Made by a program: the position numbers and the translations under genes. The notes beneath the pieces were generated by a model, which did not search any database, was not told the DNA's origin, and saw nothing but the letters and a program-made list of their open reading frames with translations. A stretch of 64,000 nt of DNA. Source: Klebsormidium nitens (taxonomy: Eukaryota; Streptophyta; Klebsormidiophyceae; Klebsormidiales; Klebsormidiaceae). The DNA lies in contig DF237348.1 of the NCBI GenBank assembly GCA_000708835.1, positions 1-64,000 of the forward strand, read 5' to 3'. Below, one piece after another: positions 44,601 through 56,100 of this stretch (within the stretch, counting starts at the first letter, position 1; each line of letters starts with the position of its first letter).

Positions 44601-47152
44601 GTTCCGCTGTCTGAAGGACATCGAAGAGGATGATGTCCACCGGCTTCTTGTCGAGGGGGTCAGCTAGCAGTGCGAGGAAGCCAGGCTTGAGAACCCCCCA
44701 TACCTCCTGCCAGTTTCCGCGGCAGCACGTGCTTCCGCAAAAGCAGGAAAAGAGGCGGCGGAACCAGCCGGGGCGCGTCTTCTTCCGGGGGGGTAGGTCT
44801 TGTTCCTTGTCGCCTGCAGAAGTGAGCCGGCTGTAAGATGGCCAAGAAATAGAAGAGCGCAGTAATAAGGGACACACGAAGGTTGCTCGCAACATCAGAA
44901 GCCTCCGACATGGCGACGTTTCATCGACTCCTGTCATCGAGCGGCTAAGGAAGTCGCTGCAGCGTTATCGGAAGTCTGACGTTGGCATGACGTCAGTCAG
45001 TCCAAACCTGTGAAGTGCGAGGTTCGATCCCCCTCGGTAAACCTGATGACTCAAGGTCCTATCGTGGGGTATGCGGAAGGAGCGTACTGAGTTGGAACTC
45101 CACACAAAGCGATTGCAGGAGAGAGATCAACGTGCCGGACAAACCACACCCACCAACCCCACGCACCTTCCTCGTCATCGTCTGCCTCCGTGTCCAGGTC
45201 CGCCAGGTGGCGCACGCTGAGCCAGCCCTCATGGAGCTTGGGGCCATACTCGCGCGCAAATGACAGCCGCGACACCTCCAAGAAGCGGCACACCTCGCGC
45301 GTGTTCACCAACTCTAAGTTTTCCAAAAAGCTGCAGAAAAGGGGCCGTTCGGACGTTGTCAAGCTTCTCGCAAGGTTTGGTTTATTGCTGAAATCCCGTT
45401 TGGCTTAATCACTGAGGAGGTGATTTCGATTTCCACTGTGTCAGAAAAAGCTTGTAAATCGGTTGCAGGGTATTGATCTGAAAATCCTTTTAGTCGGGTT
45501 GACCGACAGGATCAGCGAGAGTATGTATTTTAAGGAGGAGTGTGACTCCTGAGAATAGGCATCAAAGCATTGTCGATCATGACAATCATACAGACAAAAA
45601 CGAGGGCATAGGAGCCCAAAAGAAGTTCCTGAGACGTCACCATTGCTAGCAAGATCAGAACTAAGAGTGTTACGGACCCGCGTCCCTTCCATAAGAGACT
45701 GAACTCTGGTTGCGCGCGGATGTGAGCTTCATTCCAAGTCGAATTTTTCGAGAAGGTGATGGTCGAAAAAGGTGGTGGATGCCGGAGCCGAGCAGAAGCA
45801 GGGGGGTGAAAACGCGTCTTCGTTAGTGCAATTTTGAGCAAAACAGTGTTTTTGAGTGTTTCTTGAGGCCAGACAAATCGAACTAAGCGGACAACCGAAT
45901 CAACTGACACACAAGTTGGCCGGAAACTGCGGTGGGAATCTGTTCAGAATCGTCGAGCACAACGCAACAAAGCACAGAAAACTCGAAGGCATCCCCTTAC
46001 TGGTTCACATAATCCTGCATCACTCGCATCGCATCCTCTGCCGCACTCCCGCTCCTCCCTAACGTCGGCTTCATCACCGAGAACGCCGCCTCCACTGGGA
46101 CGCTCACGTCCACCTTCCGGGGGGTGCTCTGCCCAGCCTCCGGCTCCCCCCCTTCCCGAAAAGGATCCTCCAACCCCTCCTCGCCTCCCTCGGCAACCCC
46201 CCCAGAAAACCGGAAGGAGTGCCCCCGAAATGAGTGCTCCGGCAGAAGACGGTCTAGGTAAGACTTGAGGTTCTCTTGCTGTCGGTCCCAGTAAAGCTTG
46301 AACTGCTCCTGCCGCGTGCGCAGCTCGACGGTGAGCGCGCGGCGCTTGAGGCGGAAGTGGAGGGCGAGGACCTGGCCCGCGCGCTTCTCCAGGCGCCACG
46401 AGAACTAGAACAGGGGGGAAAGAGCGTGTGTGGCTTAGTCAGACTTGTTACACTTGAGATTCATGGAAGGGCTGAGTGGGAGTTGACTTGTGTTCTGAGA
46501 AGTTGGTGGTAGCTGGGGACTCTGCGGCAGCCTACTAGTAGAGCTTCTCCAGGCAGCTCAGTGGGGGGAACCAAAGTTCAAGGAAAACATTTGACGCTCT
46601 GAGAGATGCATCATCAGGAGAATGACAAAAGGCAATACGAGGTTTTGAACAAACAACAGGCGGGGCTTTCAGGAGCCGGAGCACGTTTTTGGTACTTCCA
46701 AGAAATGCAAAGTCTAATCAAAAGCCGACTTTTCAGCTGATAAGCTGTCTTCTCCCAATCAAGCAAGTTATCAAATCATGCTGTCAACAGGGACCCATAC
46801 CACCCAAGCATCCAGAACGCTTGAATTTCATGACTGACAGCCTGATCTCCAGAGCATCATGAACAACTTTGTCCAAACTGTACCACCTTCAGCAACTGGG
46901 AATCCCATCGCAACTCACCTGCCTGTAGCGCATCTCAATTGTGTACACCAATTGCACATCCGTAACATCAGCTCTGGTGACCCCTGTGACCCTTGCCACC
47001 GGCAACTCTTCAAAGACTGCCGCCTCGGCTTTCGCTGCAGCATCTTTTTCATTCCCATCACAATCTACGGCTGAATCATGTGCGACCTGTCCCTCAATTG
47101 GTCTGTACTCCCCCTTTCTTTCCGCTGAAGGATGGTCCTCAGACCGCGCCAT
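35676..47152 (-). CDS. PLDZ: Phospholipase D zeta (PX-PH type)
   Basis: Hydrolyses phosphatidylcholine to phosphatidic acid; the PX-PH class is Ca-independent and phosphoinositide-directed. Exons (minus): 47152-46919, 46404-46001, 45330-45167, 44813-44459, 43968-43764, 43282-43026, 42682-42533, 42006-41850, 41438-41313, 40901-40107, 39627-39514, 38985-38839, 37839-37636, 36912-36679, 36353-36226, 35913-35676. Total 1303 codons plus stop; all junctions GT-AG and phase-consistent. The PX domain begins near FEELPVARV (exon 1) and runs into exon 2; the PH domain starts at [13 protein letters not shown] (exon 4). Catalytic motif 1 is HHEKIVVVD (about residues 542-550) and motif 2 is HSKLMLVDD (about 1108-1116) followed by [17 protein letters not shown]. 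The C-terminus keeps the family's YYAS.Q.FH ending. Exon 10 carries a large low-complexity linker not typical of land-plant homologues (about 1100 residues). Confidence 0.95.
36885..37335 (-). repeat. Exon-edge echoes of PLD zeta exon 14 (5' edge and acceptor), four copies
   Basis: The first bases of exon 14, its acceptor and the adjacent intron recur at plus-strand positions about 36889, 37043, 37208 and 37300. Each copy contains CAGC(T/A).GCTTGCTGT, the first three a following GGAC.CG.(C/T)TGACGTCAG block. The unit is about 95-165 bp. Only the 36912 copy continues into an open exon. Confidence 0.85.
37780..38200 (-). repeat. Exon-edge echoes of PLD zeta exon 13 (5' half), three copies
   Basis: The genuine exon starts at 37839. 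Degenerate copies of its first about 55-70 bases lie at about 37945-38010 and 38129-38190, spaced 165-180 bp. They still encode variants of [19 protein letters not shown] (for example [19 protein letters not shown]) but carry substitutions and no usable full exon. The central copy is the better conserved one. Confidence 0.85.
38701..38895 (-). repeat. Exon-edge echo of PLD zeta exon 12 (3' edge and donor)
   Basis: The last about 55 bases of exon 12 and its GTA donor (38837-38895) recur about 136 bp downstream at 38701-38757. The echo encodes [16 protein letters not shown] where the exon encodes [19 protein letters not shown], and it too is followed by GTA. Confidence 0.8.
40006..40034. repeat. 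Perfect 12-bp-stem hairpin in PLD zeta intron 10
   Basis: GAGCTTTTCAAG, a five-base loop, and its exact complement CTTGAAAAGCTC. It lies about 72 bases inside the intron following the large exon 10 (donor at 40106). Confidence 0.85.
41986..42205 (-). repeat. Exon-edge echo of PLD zeta exon 8 (5' edge and acceptor)
   Basis: The exon start and acceptor region (41988-42048, containing GTTGGGCTCGC and GGGTTTGGG) recurs at about 42148-42205 with GTTGGGCTCGC, GGGTTTTGGG and GATTTGAAG. The spacing is about 160 bp. A much shorter similar pair occurs at exon 9 (GCTCCGCTGCAACA near 41434 and 41510). Confidence 0.7.
43949..44190 (-). repeat. Exon-edge echo of PLD zeta exon 5 (5' edge and acceptor)
   Basis: A unit of about 120 bp is present twice: 43950-44069 holds the true exon start (43968) and 44070-44190 its copy. 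Shared words are GAACCCGCC.CATGCCTGAC, ACTTGCGGTC or ATTTGCGGTC, and AACTCGATG.AT.AGG. The copy retains the acceptor but not the rest of the exon. Confidence 0.75.
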
Positions 47153-47932
47153 GGCTTGGGAACATTAGAATCAAGAGATTCACGTCAGTGAGCAATTTAA
47201 AACTTTGAATTTGAAGCATCAAACTATGAGGACTTGCAAGAACCAGCGCTGAACCAAGCCTTTGCGCAGCTGCTGGCTGGACAACTGCCTCTCGAAGCTG
47301 CAGCAATGCACTGAAGCAGCTGGCAGTGGGAGTGGGTCTGCGCACATCCCAGGGCCAAAGCTTTCTCCATCATGGAACTCGGAAAAGCAAGCTCACATGC
47401 ACTGGTGGCAGTGGTGACTGACTTTGACAAGCTTGAACTTGCATGAAGCAGCTGCTTTGAAGTGAATGATAAAGTGCAGATGTGCACAATTAAAGGCAAT
47501 GTTTTTCGACCAGGCATAAGTACATGGAGAGGATGGGACGCAAATGGACGCATAAGCGCGTAGCTTTGCTCTGAGTCTAAGGTAGATTTTGAGAAAGACT
47601 CAAAGAGTGGCTCAATCTACCAGTATTGAGACCTCCTACAGGAATTCCAGATTTTTTGGAATTATAAGCTTAGGTACGTCTTTAGCCACGTATGCGCGGT
47701 GAGTTGACCACCTGGGCACTAGGAAATCTGAAAAGCCACGCACATATGGCGTGTGAAGAGCTCTATAGCAGTAGTAAAAGGTAGATACTAGAGCCTGAGG
47801 CGTTTCCTTCTCCCTCCTCCCGCAGCGATTGTACGTCTCACTTTTGCTGAGAATGAAACCTTGATTGTGGCTTTTTTTGCTCTCGCTTGGCCTTTCCCAC
47901 CGCGGTTGTGGTACAATCCACTTAGATTGGCC
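47153..47932. promoter_or_regulatory. Divergent region PLD zeta / uL29m
   Basis: Shared upstream region of 780 bp holding both promoters. No further feature is recognised. Confidence 0.4.
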
Positions 47933-49224
47933 ATGCTCTCTAATCTGCTGCGACGGCCTTTTGCTGCGGCTGCTGCCACCGTGCGGCGCACGCGGGGTCT
48001 TGAGGAGTTTTTTGAAGGGGGGCCTCTTAAGAAGGACGAGCCGCTGGTGGTTGGGAGGGAATGGAAGGTGAGCCTCGTGGGAGATACTCGAATTTGAAGC
48101 TGGTTCTTAGTAGATTTCAAGGCAAGCACCTTTCTTAGATACAAAGGTGGTCACAACGCTCTGCCCTTCTAACATATCCAAAGTGATTGTGAGATGTGGG
48201 CAAAAGGGTTGGTGTACCACCTGGTGGCGAATGCAGAAGTGAAGCGCTTGCCACTTGACAGCTTGAGCGTGGCTCGTCAAAATGGCCTTCAGAAGCTTAC
48301 GATGCAAAGAGTGGTGCAAGCCTGTGATGCAACAAGCGGTGGTGGCTCGAGAGGTGGCTATAGTTCTTGTTGCTTAATGGTTTAGCCAAAGTGGCGTGAT
48401 GCTATGCATCCGATCTGCACACTGGACAGATTGCCCAGCATTGAAAATTGTAAGATTGAAAGCGTGCACTTTTCTGCTTGGACAATCGTTTCGTGGTTAA
48501 AAGTACACTCAGAAGCTGAAAGAGTTGATACTCAATTTTGATGTCAGGCACCTTAAGTTCCGCAATGGTTTAACAGGGCAAAAGATTGCTGATTGGGTAC
48601 TGCCCTCAGCATGATTCTTGTTGCTTCTTATTCTGTTTCTTCTCTGATTTTACCTTTTGACATGTCTACGGCGAAGTCAGGGCAGCTCCAGGCATCTGCG
48701 GCTCACTTTGAGAAGCTATCAATGAGCACCGATGGACGATGAACACTGTTCAGCATCTGGCTTTTGCAGGCCAGCGATTTGCGGCTAAAGTCGTTTGACG
48801 ACCTTCACAAGCTGTGGTATGTGTTGCTTAAGGAGCGGAACATGCTGGCAACACAGAAGGAAATCCATCGAAAGGCCGGCTATGTCATGCCCCGCTTGGA
48901 CCGGATACCGAAGGTGGGTAAAGGGGCATCCTTGCTTATTGCGCTGTCATGGTGTTCTTTGTTTTAGATCCATGTATGATCAGGGGGCGAAAGCCTTTTC
49001 TTTCTAATATTACATGATGGGGAGAACGTACAATTTCAGTACAGGATTGCAGTACGGACTTTTCATTCTTGTGACTCAAGGGCAGATCTATCAATGGAAT
49101 TGTTTAATGAATGCAGGTGCGGAAGGCCATGTGTCGAATAAAACACGTTCTTACTGAGAGAGCACTCGCCGAATCTGACGTCCAAAAACGGGCTGTAGCA
49201 AAGAAAGTAATTAACGACATGTGA
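47933..49224 (+). CDS. MRPL47: Mitochondrial ribosomal protein uL29m (MRPL47 family)
   Basis: Large-subunit mitoribosomal protein near the exit tunnel. Exons: 47933-48067, 48770-48913, 49117-49224, all phase 0 with GT-AG junctions; 128 codons plus stop. The N-terminal 20 residues are basic and alanine-rich, a short mitochondrial presequence. The family signature GLEEFFE follows, then GREWK at the end of exon 1. Exon 2 carries LRLKS.DDL.KLWYVLLKERNML and ends in RIPK. Exon 3 has the conserved VRKAMCRIKHVLTERA. Length and blocks agree with plant members of the family (about 140 residues). Confidence 0.92.
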
Positions 49225-50260
49225 AATGGGACGCTGATTCCAGCGCATATTACTCTGTAGAATACAATGGACAGTGAAGCCTCCAGATCTGACCATCTTG
49301 CCATCAGGTTTAGATCATCATGGTAGGAATGACACACCAGGTTTGGTGCCAGCCAATCAGAATCGGTTGAGTTACGTTTGCAATTGAAGGTCCACTTGCA
49401 CATGTGCCATGCAGCAGACTGAGTAAGATATTGTGCTACTATATGGTATGACTTTGAATGATTGCAATGATCCGAAGACTTTGGATGCAATTGAACTAGC
49501 GATGAAATACATCAATGGCGCGTTTATGCATGGTTGTTTGGCATGAGTAACAATGAATGCACGCAGACTGCGCAATGTGTATAGGACTCATATGAAAATA
49601 GCATCATGGTTGTTTTTCGGAATAAACGCGTGCGCATATGCAATCGATCCTGGCACACTTGGGAGAGAATTCTCACTCAGCCAGCTGCAACTGACGGCCA
49701 TCTGGTCTGTGGCCCTGCATAGCATAATCTAGTACCTAATAGAGCTTCCATAATAGGTGGCTAGCGTATGTAAAATCTACACTCGCTGATGTCGTGCAAG
49801 CAAGTTGCAACTCTCTGCTAACGACGAGACGTAGCGGGTGCGTCTTGGTGCAGCCACATGTGCAGTGGCACCACGCCTATGGTTTGAGATCAACAACAAC
49901 TGCGTGCCGCCAACGAGTGCGCTGGATTCCTTCTTTATACTGTCCCCTATCCAAATGAACTGGATGTATGTCTAGTTTTCAAGCTCGTTTGCACAGTTTC
50001 AAAGCAACTTAATCCGACTTCAAAGCAACTGATCTAGTAACTTAAGAAACCATCAAATGTTTAGAACGTATCAATGTCACCTTCCATTGGAGTGTTATGT
50101 ACTCGCCTGAAAGTGGAGACCCATCGTAATGATCCCAATATACAAACCCTCTATATGGTTACAGTCCAAGCCAGCATTTTTGCTGCTTGTCAATGTCAAG
50201 CTAGTCATATCAGCCCTCCGATTAACGGACGCAGTAGAACTGACTCAAAGCAAGGGGCCC
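49225..50260. other. Convergent intergenic region
   Basis: 3' flanks of uL29m (+) and the DOG1-domain gene (-), AT-richer than its surroundings. No gene or repeat is recognised. Confidence 0.4.
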
Positions 50261-52172
50261 TCATAAGTAGGTCTTCACTTTTGCAGCTTCGCCGATTTTC
50301 CGGAGAGCCAGAACAAGTTCAGACATCCCGGCTAGGAGCTCAACCTGCTGTCGCCATGTCAAAACACCCAAGACCTTCTTCACCGTCGTTAACCTCAATT
50401 CGTCTCCCTGATGAACCAGTTGCTTCAGCGAAACTAACCTCTCGTGCATTGCAGCCTTGATGCTCACAGAGAAAGCATCTGGGTCTGCTTTGGAAGGGTC
50501 AGCCAGGCCGGGAAGGGGCAGGTCGGCAAGATTCATTTGCAGTGATGCAGACTCGTCACTCAAGTCATCTTCAATCTGCAAGAAAATTCCACAATTTAGC
50601 AGCCTACTACCCATGTTGTAATTGTCTGGGTTACACAGCGTGCCTTCACCAACCTGAGCTGTGCGCTCTAACACTTCTCTCCCTCACCAATGCCTAACCC
50701 CACGAGTTGCTCAAGTTCTCCTAGGTTGCAACTCGCAGCTCACTGAAACTGAAAACTCCACACTTTGGATTTCAGATGGTTAACAGCAAATCTGACATTC
50801 TCAGATTGGATTGGATTGGCATCCCAGCGTGAACCATGATGTGCGTACAAGCAATCAGTGCTGACGGATGACAAACTGTGCACGATTAGCAACAGACGAG
50901 CTGATGCAAACTGCTGGTCATCAAACCCTAGGGACAGCAAAAAAATCTTAACAGATCGACGCCCCAGGATCGAACAAAACCTACCAAGCTTGACTCCGAA
51001 CTCCAAGCGCTATCCAACTTCAGGTAGCAACTAAAAATTGAGCCTTCTTCCAAGGAGCGCCGCAACTCTGAACATCCCGGCCAAAACCGAAACCACTCAC
51101 TTTTGTAGTCGCGAGCTGCATACTCGACAGCTCTTCCAGTTGCTTCCCTGTCAGGCTGGCCATTGGGGGGAACGCCCCCCCGCTTAAAAGCAGGCCCAAG
51201 CTGTTCTCAATTTGGGACCCAACCATATGATAGATCAGCTGGAAGAGAGTGGTCGGCCGCAGGCCCCCGTTCCAAAGAAACGACACCTCTAAAGGCGTCC
51301 TCCAGAGGCCCGCCATTACCTGCAAAAACACATGCCAGGAACAAGTGGGTGGGAGTCTCAAACTATGCAATGCCTGCATATTTTGTATTTAAAGCCTGGC
51401 AACATTCTGCAAAAGTGGCTCTGTCAAAGGGTCACAAAAAGCAACACCCCCCTTCGATGATGTCACCCGTTGCCGAATAGTTTAGTCATGGAGAACGCAG
51501 ATCTTGGAATTTACCCACTTTGCTCCTGAAGCGCACCGCTGCCCTATACTGTCACTCTTCTGACATCAGGAATTGCTAAAACAGTCAACCTTGATTCAAG
51601 GAACTCACATGGAGGACATCTGCGTCTACCGCCCGACACTTCTCCGCAAACAGGTCTACAACTGCACGGAGGCTCTCTTCCACAAGCTCTTTACACTGTT
51701 CCGCGCCCGCGTCGTCACTGATCGCTTTCTTCAGCTTCTCCAACCTCATCCTGTACTCATGAAACCAGGTGTCTGCATACTTGTCAAAATGTGCAATTAT
51801 CTCAGCAGAGCCCTGTTTTGTCAAACCCTCGGGGTTTGAAGCTTGCCAATCTTGGCTTGTGGACGACTCCTCTGCCCTACCCCCCCTCAAGCTAGGAACA
51901 CGTTGCACTTCCATGGGTGCCGCAGACTCCTGCTCCTCCTCCATTGGCGAGTCCGTTGCCGCTTTATTAAAATCCTCCCCACCAGCCTCCCGTCGCTCAG
52001 TGCTGGAAACAGTGTCGTCGTTCCCTGCACCACCTTCATGTCCGTGCCCAATCATCTTCAGCTCCATTGAACCTGCTCGTGACTCTTCGTCATCAGAAAG
52101 CCCACCCTGAGCCTTCCGTTTGACCATTGAGGAGCCGCCCTCTGCCAAAATGCCTGGAAGCTCAGCTCGCAT
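50261..52172 (-). CDS. DOG1-domain protein without bZIP
   Basis: Contains a DOG1 (seed-dormancy control) domain, found in streptophyte DOG1-like proteins and the C-terminal half of TGA factors. Exons (minus): 52172-51609, 51319-51101, 50575-50261; 365 codons plus stop, phases 0 and 0. The first about 130 residues are low-complexity, rich in Ser/Glu/Gly with a KRKAQ basic patch. The domain starts at HFDKYADTWFHEY..RL, continues with the diagnostic PLE.SFLWNGGLRP block in exon 2 and the DELRL.T..K.LG.LT..Q block in exon 3. There is no leucine zipper, so it is DOG1-like and not a TGA factor. ATG 52172 is the first in frame; an upstream stop precedes it, but an acceptor-like TTTTTGAG at about 52224 means a further 5' exon is possible. 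In DOG1 itself this region can bind haem; that is not shown here. Confidence 0.8.
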
Positions 52173-53102
52173 CGCCGCAATGGCAGCAAGAAACGGATTT
52201 GCTTTCTCCTCAGCAGTGATCCTCAAAAAGGTAGATCTGTATCAGCTTTTGCGCGTGCTTATCCGCCCCATATGTGGCAGTGTGAAGACGACGCTGCGAG
52301 TTTCCATTATGTTTCAAGGGTTGACATTTACATGAGCAAGGACCCCCTTACGAGCTACCGTAGTGGCACGACCCATTCGCGACCCCTCTCTGCGAACATT
52401 ATTTTTTTCACTTATTTTTTTTCACACCAAGCTCAAGAGGATTTATTTCATTTCGTACCAGCAATATAACCCTACAGAATCAGGTGATTAACCACCCAAA
52501 ACAGACGTAACCAATCAACTAACCCGGATCTTTTAGTTTCGCAGTTTCACACAAGCTGTTCAGAATTAATTATTTTTTTCACACAAGCCCAAAATAATTA
52601 ATTTCAGGGTGAATGGGTCGTGCCACTACGGTAAACTGGTTCTTGAGACGTCATCCTGGGACGGCGCGAGCGGTGCTCATTATTGAGCGCGTCACCTTTT
52701 ATCCAATCATTTGGCCCAAAAGAGCATCTGAGTGCCCCGTGTTCACGCACCGGCCACTCACGCAAAACTTCAGTCCTGAAATCCTTTCTCAGGGCAGACT
52801 GGTTGAAGGCAGACTACGCTCGGGGAGGAGCCACGGGTTGACAATCATATCGGATTCGACGATACGGGGAGCCTGGAACCTATTCACACTGAGTTGTGAT
52901 CAAGAAAAGCTGAGCCGCAAGTCAAGCGAAGCATCTCACGTGGTCACCATCCTTTTCACTTTTGACTTGGAACTTGCAGCGTGCACATTTGCCTGAGCCA
53001 GGTGGGTCCTGTCTTCCCACTGGCAATCGCCACACAAAAAGGAGACAGGTAAAGGACCATCTGCAGGAGTTTTGTTTCGGGTGCGTTCAGACGTCAGCAG
53101 CA
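52173..53102. promoter_or_regulatory. Divergent region DOG1-like / HCAR, containing a MITE
   Basis: Both genes must be driven from this 930-bp interval. The MITE at 52358-52631 occupies its centre, 185 bp from the DOG1-like ATG and 471 bp from the HCAR ATG. No other defined site is seen. Confidence 0.45.
52356..52633. mobile_element. 274-bp MITE with TA target site (Tc1/mariner-like)
   Basis: Perfect terminal inverted repeats of 21 bases start CCGTAGTGGCACGACCC at 52358 and end with the complement at 52631, and TA lies on each side (52356-52357, 52632-52633). A TA duplication and short length fit a Tc1/mariner-derived MITE. The interior is AT-rich with T-runs and repeated TTTTTTTCAC(A)C(A)CAAGC words. 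No coding capacity. Identical ends suggest a young copy. Confidence 0.85.
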
Positions 53103-56100
53103 ATGTCGCTGCGTGTGACGTCGCCGGCCTTGAGTACTAGGAGCTGTGGGGGATGGCAGAGCAGCACGTTCGGCGATTCTGCAAGTTGTATTGAAGCCAA
53201 AAATGTCTGCCTGGTACCGAGTTTCACCAAGCGACTAGCAGGCAGTTTCACAGGAACAGAGAAAGCTCAAAGGTTCGCTGCGCGGACATATTCAGGACCC
53301 TTAAGGACCATTGCAGCAGTAGCAGATGCGGCAGCTGACGGTATGTCCTCCGATTTAAGCTTGGTATATTCACCATTTGACCTTGCGGCATTGCCCAAAA
53401 CCGCTCAAGTCCTGTACGTCTAAATTTTTTGCTTCAAGGAGGTTCCAATCTTTATTCTGGGCCGTATCAATCCTGCCTGAATCGTTTCTTGATATGATGA
53501 AGGCCTCACATCATTTTCAAGCCGCTTGTTCACATCTAGGATTGTCCAATAGTTGCGCAAGGAAACCACTTTGTGCGCCATCGCATGGTAATGGTGAAGG
53601 GTTTTGTGTGTTTCTTAAATGCAGTATAAGGTGTTTCACGCCCTCAACTTTTATTGTTAGTATTTGATGAAGCAAAACGTGGAAGAGGAAGTGCATTGCT
53701 AAGCGCTGTTTCCCGTGTAGATTGGATTCTAAACCTGACCGCATCAGCATATGGAATATGTAGGCATGGCCTTTTGAACGCCATCCGCCTGCGCAAGATA
53801 ATATATGAGAGGGTGCTCGGGGCAAGGAACACCTCACATATCAGAATTTCTTGCCGGAAGTGGGAAGTATTGAAACCCTGATGCCCGTTATAGCAAGTGA
53901 TGCTCAGTACGATGAAGCAGCATTTGGGAAAGTGCGATGGATTGGTGGTGGAAATTGACGCCCTCTTTAGAGTCGCGGCTTCAGTTCGGGAATTCTTGAG
54001 CATTAAGGATTTGAGTGGGGCCTGGTAAGCCTAACCTGTCAGCATCTTACTTGTGAGCTGCTTCTGGAACTCAGAACTGTCAAGAGTGATAGTCAAGCAA
54101 TCAAGAAACAGAGCAATGACAGTCTTCGCTTTTTCAAATTCAGCTCCTGCCAAGCAGCGGAGCTGGCGAGAGAAAGCACGACCGATCCAGCCAGGCAGCG
54201 CGTACCCAGCGAAAGAGCACTGCAGGTAAGCCGCCATCGTTGGTGCATAACTGCAAGTCTTTGTTCATCACAATTGTGTTCAGTTCCATTGGGCCTGGAA
54301 GATTCCTGCAGTATGGTACTCGTCTCCATCTCAATCCATCGTGACTGCTCCAGATCGGTCCATAAAGCTCAATTGCAGCACTTGCCTTTCACATCTCTAG
54401 TTGGAAGTCCTGTTCATGAGATATACCAGCGCAATTTCCTGTCTTTTACCTTTCATAGCTGTTGCCAACCAGGCTGCAGCTGCATATTCAGAGTCTGCAC
54501 AATCAAGATCGCACCTCATATTGTTTCCCCTGAGCCACAACACTCTGTTTTATGTGTCCCTTTTCAGCAATTGTGGCCTGTGCGACACCTACTACGTAGC
54601 ACACGTGAAGGACGCGTGTGCTTTTCTGGGGGACGGCATGTCCAGGGTCGAGGTATGGGTATCTCCTAGTCCATTTCTGTATCAAGTTGACCAAGCTTTC
54701 GCAGTTAAAACAGCACCTGGTGCCGGATCACTCCTTGATCTTAAAAATCGATGCTACGATGGCGTGCAAAGCCGCAGCATTTGTTGTATGTTTTCCGTCC
54801 GCTTCCAATGGTCATGCACGGATGGATCAAGGACCCCTGGTCAGAATCGCAAGTTAACCTCGGTTATCCCAAACCCTGTCGCAGGATCTTGAGCCACGGG
54901 TACACGGACGGGGTCGGGACCCAGACTCGCTGGACGACGCTCACTTTGGAGTGCACAAAGAGATGCTGTATGCCAAGAAGACGAACCCAATTGAAGGAGC
55001 GCAGTGGACTGGAATTGTAACTGGCATTGCAATGGAGATGCTGCGGTCGGGCAAAGTGGACGCGGTCGTGTGCGTGCAAAGGTGAGCTTGGTGGCAACGC
55101 AGGCGACGCCGCAGCGAGTTCTACGTGTTCTGAAGTGCCCTGCGTGTTCTGAAGTGCTCTCAAAGAAGTAGTTCGAGATCGACTAGGAGTTGGTGCGGTC
55201 ATTGGACAGGGTTGGTATCCAAAGACCGTTTGACATCCAAGTTGAACGGGTGATCTCAGTCGTCATATCAATCGTAGCCTTCTTGCAGGGAACGTTTGAT
55301 GAAAGGCAGAGTCCGTGTTGTCCAATTACCAACGAACTTCTTACAACGTTTGCATCAATATTGACGAGCGTTGTGATCTGATTGTGAATGGAGTCGTCCA
55401 TTGCTCGCAGCGATCCTGAAGACCGGTTCAAACCAAAGCCGGTGCTAGCCCGTACACCTGAGGAGGTTCTGGCTGCGAGGGGCGTCAAGCCAACGCTGTC
55501 ACCAAACCTGAACGTGCTAGCTCTTGTAGAGGTGCGTGGTCGGATGAAAAAACCCTTCGCACGATACGATTTGTCAGAGGAAGCTAGAGCAATCAAACAG
55601 AGTCCGTTGACTCTGGTTTTAGGAAACCAATAGAAAGAGACGTCACTGGTTTTGCCGCTGACGGTTTAGAAACAAGTCGAGAGTCCTTGCTTATTGACAA
55701 TATGAAGTTCCTTGAAAAGGTGCAATTGCTTCAGGTAATTTGGTCACCTTTTTCGGGCCATGATGGAGTTTCTCAATAAGGATAGGTGCCTTCAAGAACG
55801 GGCCTCTTGTGAGCACTAAGGCCGTGTGCAGCACTAAGGCCGTCAAGTAAAAATGTTGAAATGGGAATGCTTTCGTCTTTGCAGGCAGCAGGTGTAAAAC
55901 GGCTGCTGTTCTGTGGAGTCGGCTGTCAAGTACAAGGTACGTGGGCGCCTTGCTCGTAGAAAAGTTTCTCAGTCCCAAGCGCTTTTGCGCACCTTTCACT
56001 TCAGCTCGGAAGGTTGACCGGAGTCAAAGAGGTGTGAGATTCGATCTTGCCAGTTTGCGCATTGATGTCGTTTCGAGAAGCTCACAGTTTGACAAGGATA

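Noticed and set aside
44995-45050. tRNA-like B-box (GGTTCGATCCC) in PLD zeta intron 3
   Set aside because: No A-box at the right distance and no acceptor or anticodon stem can be folded around it.
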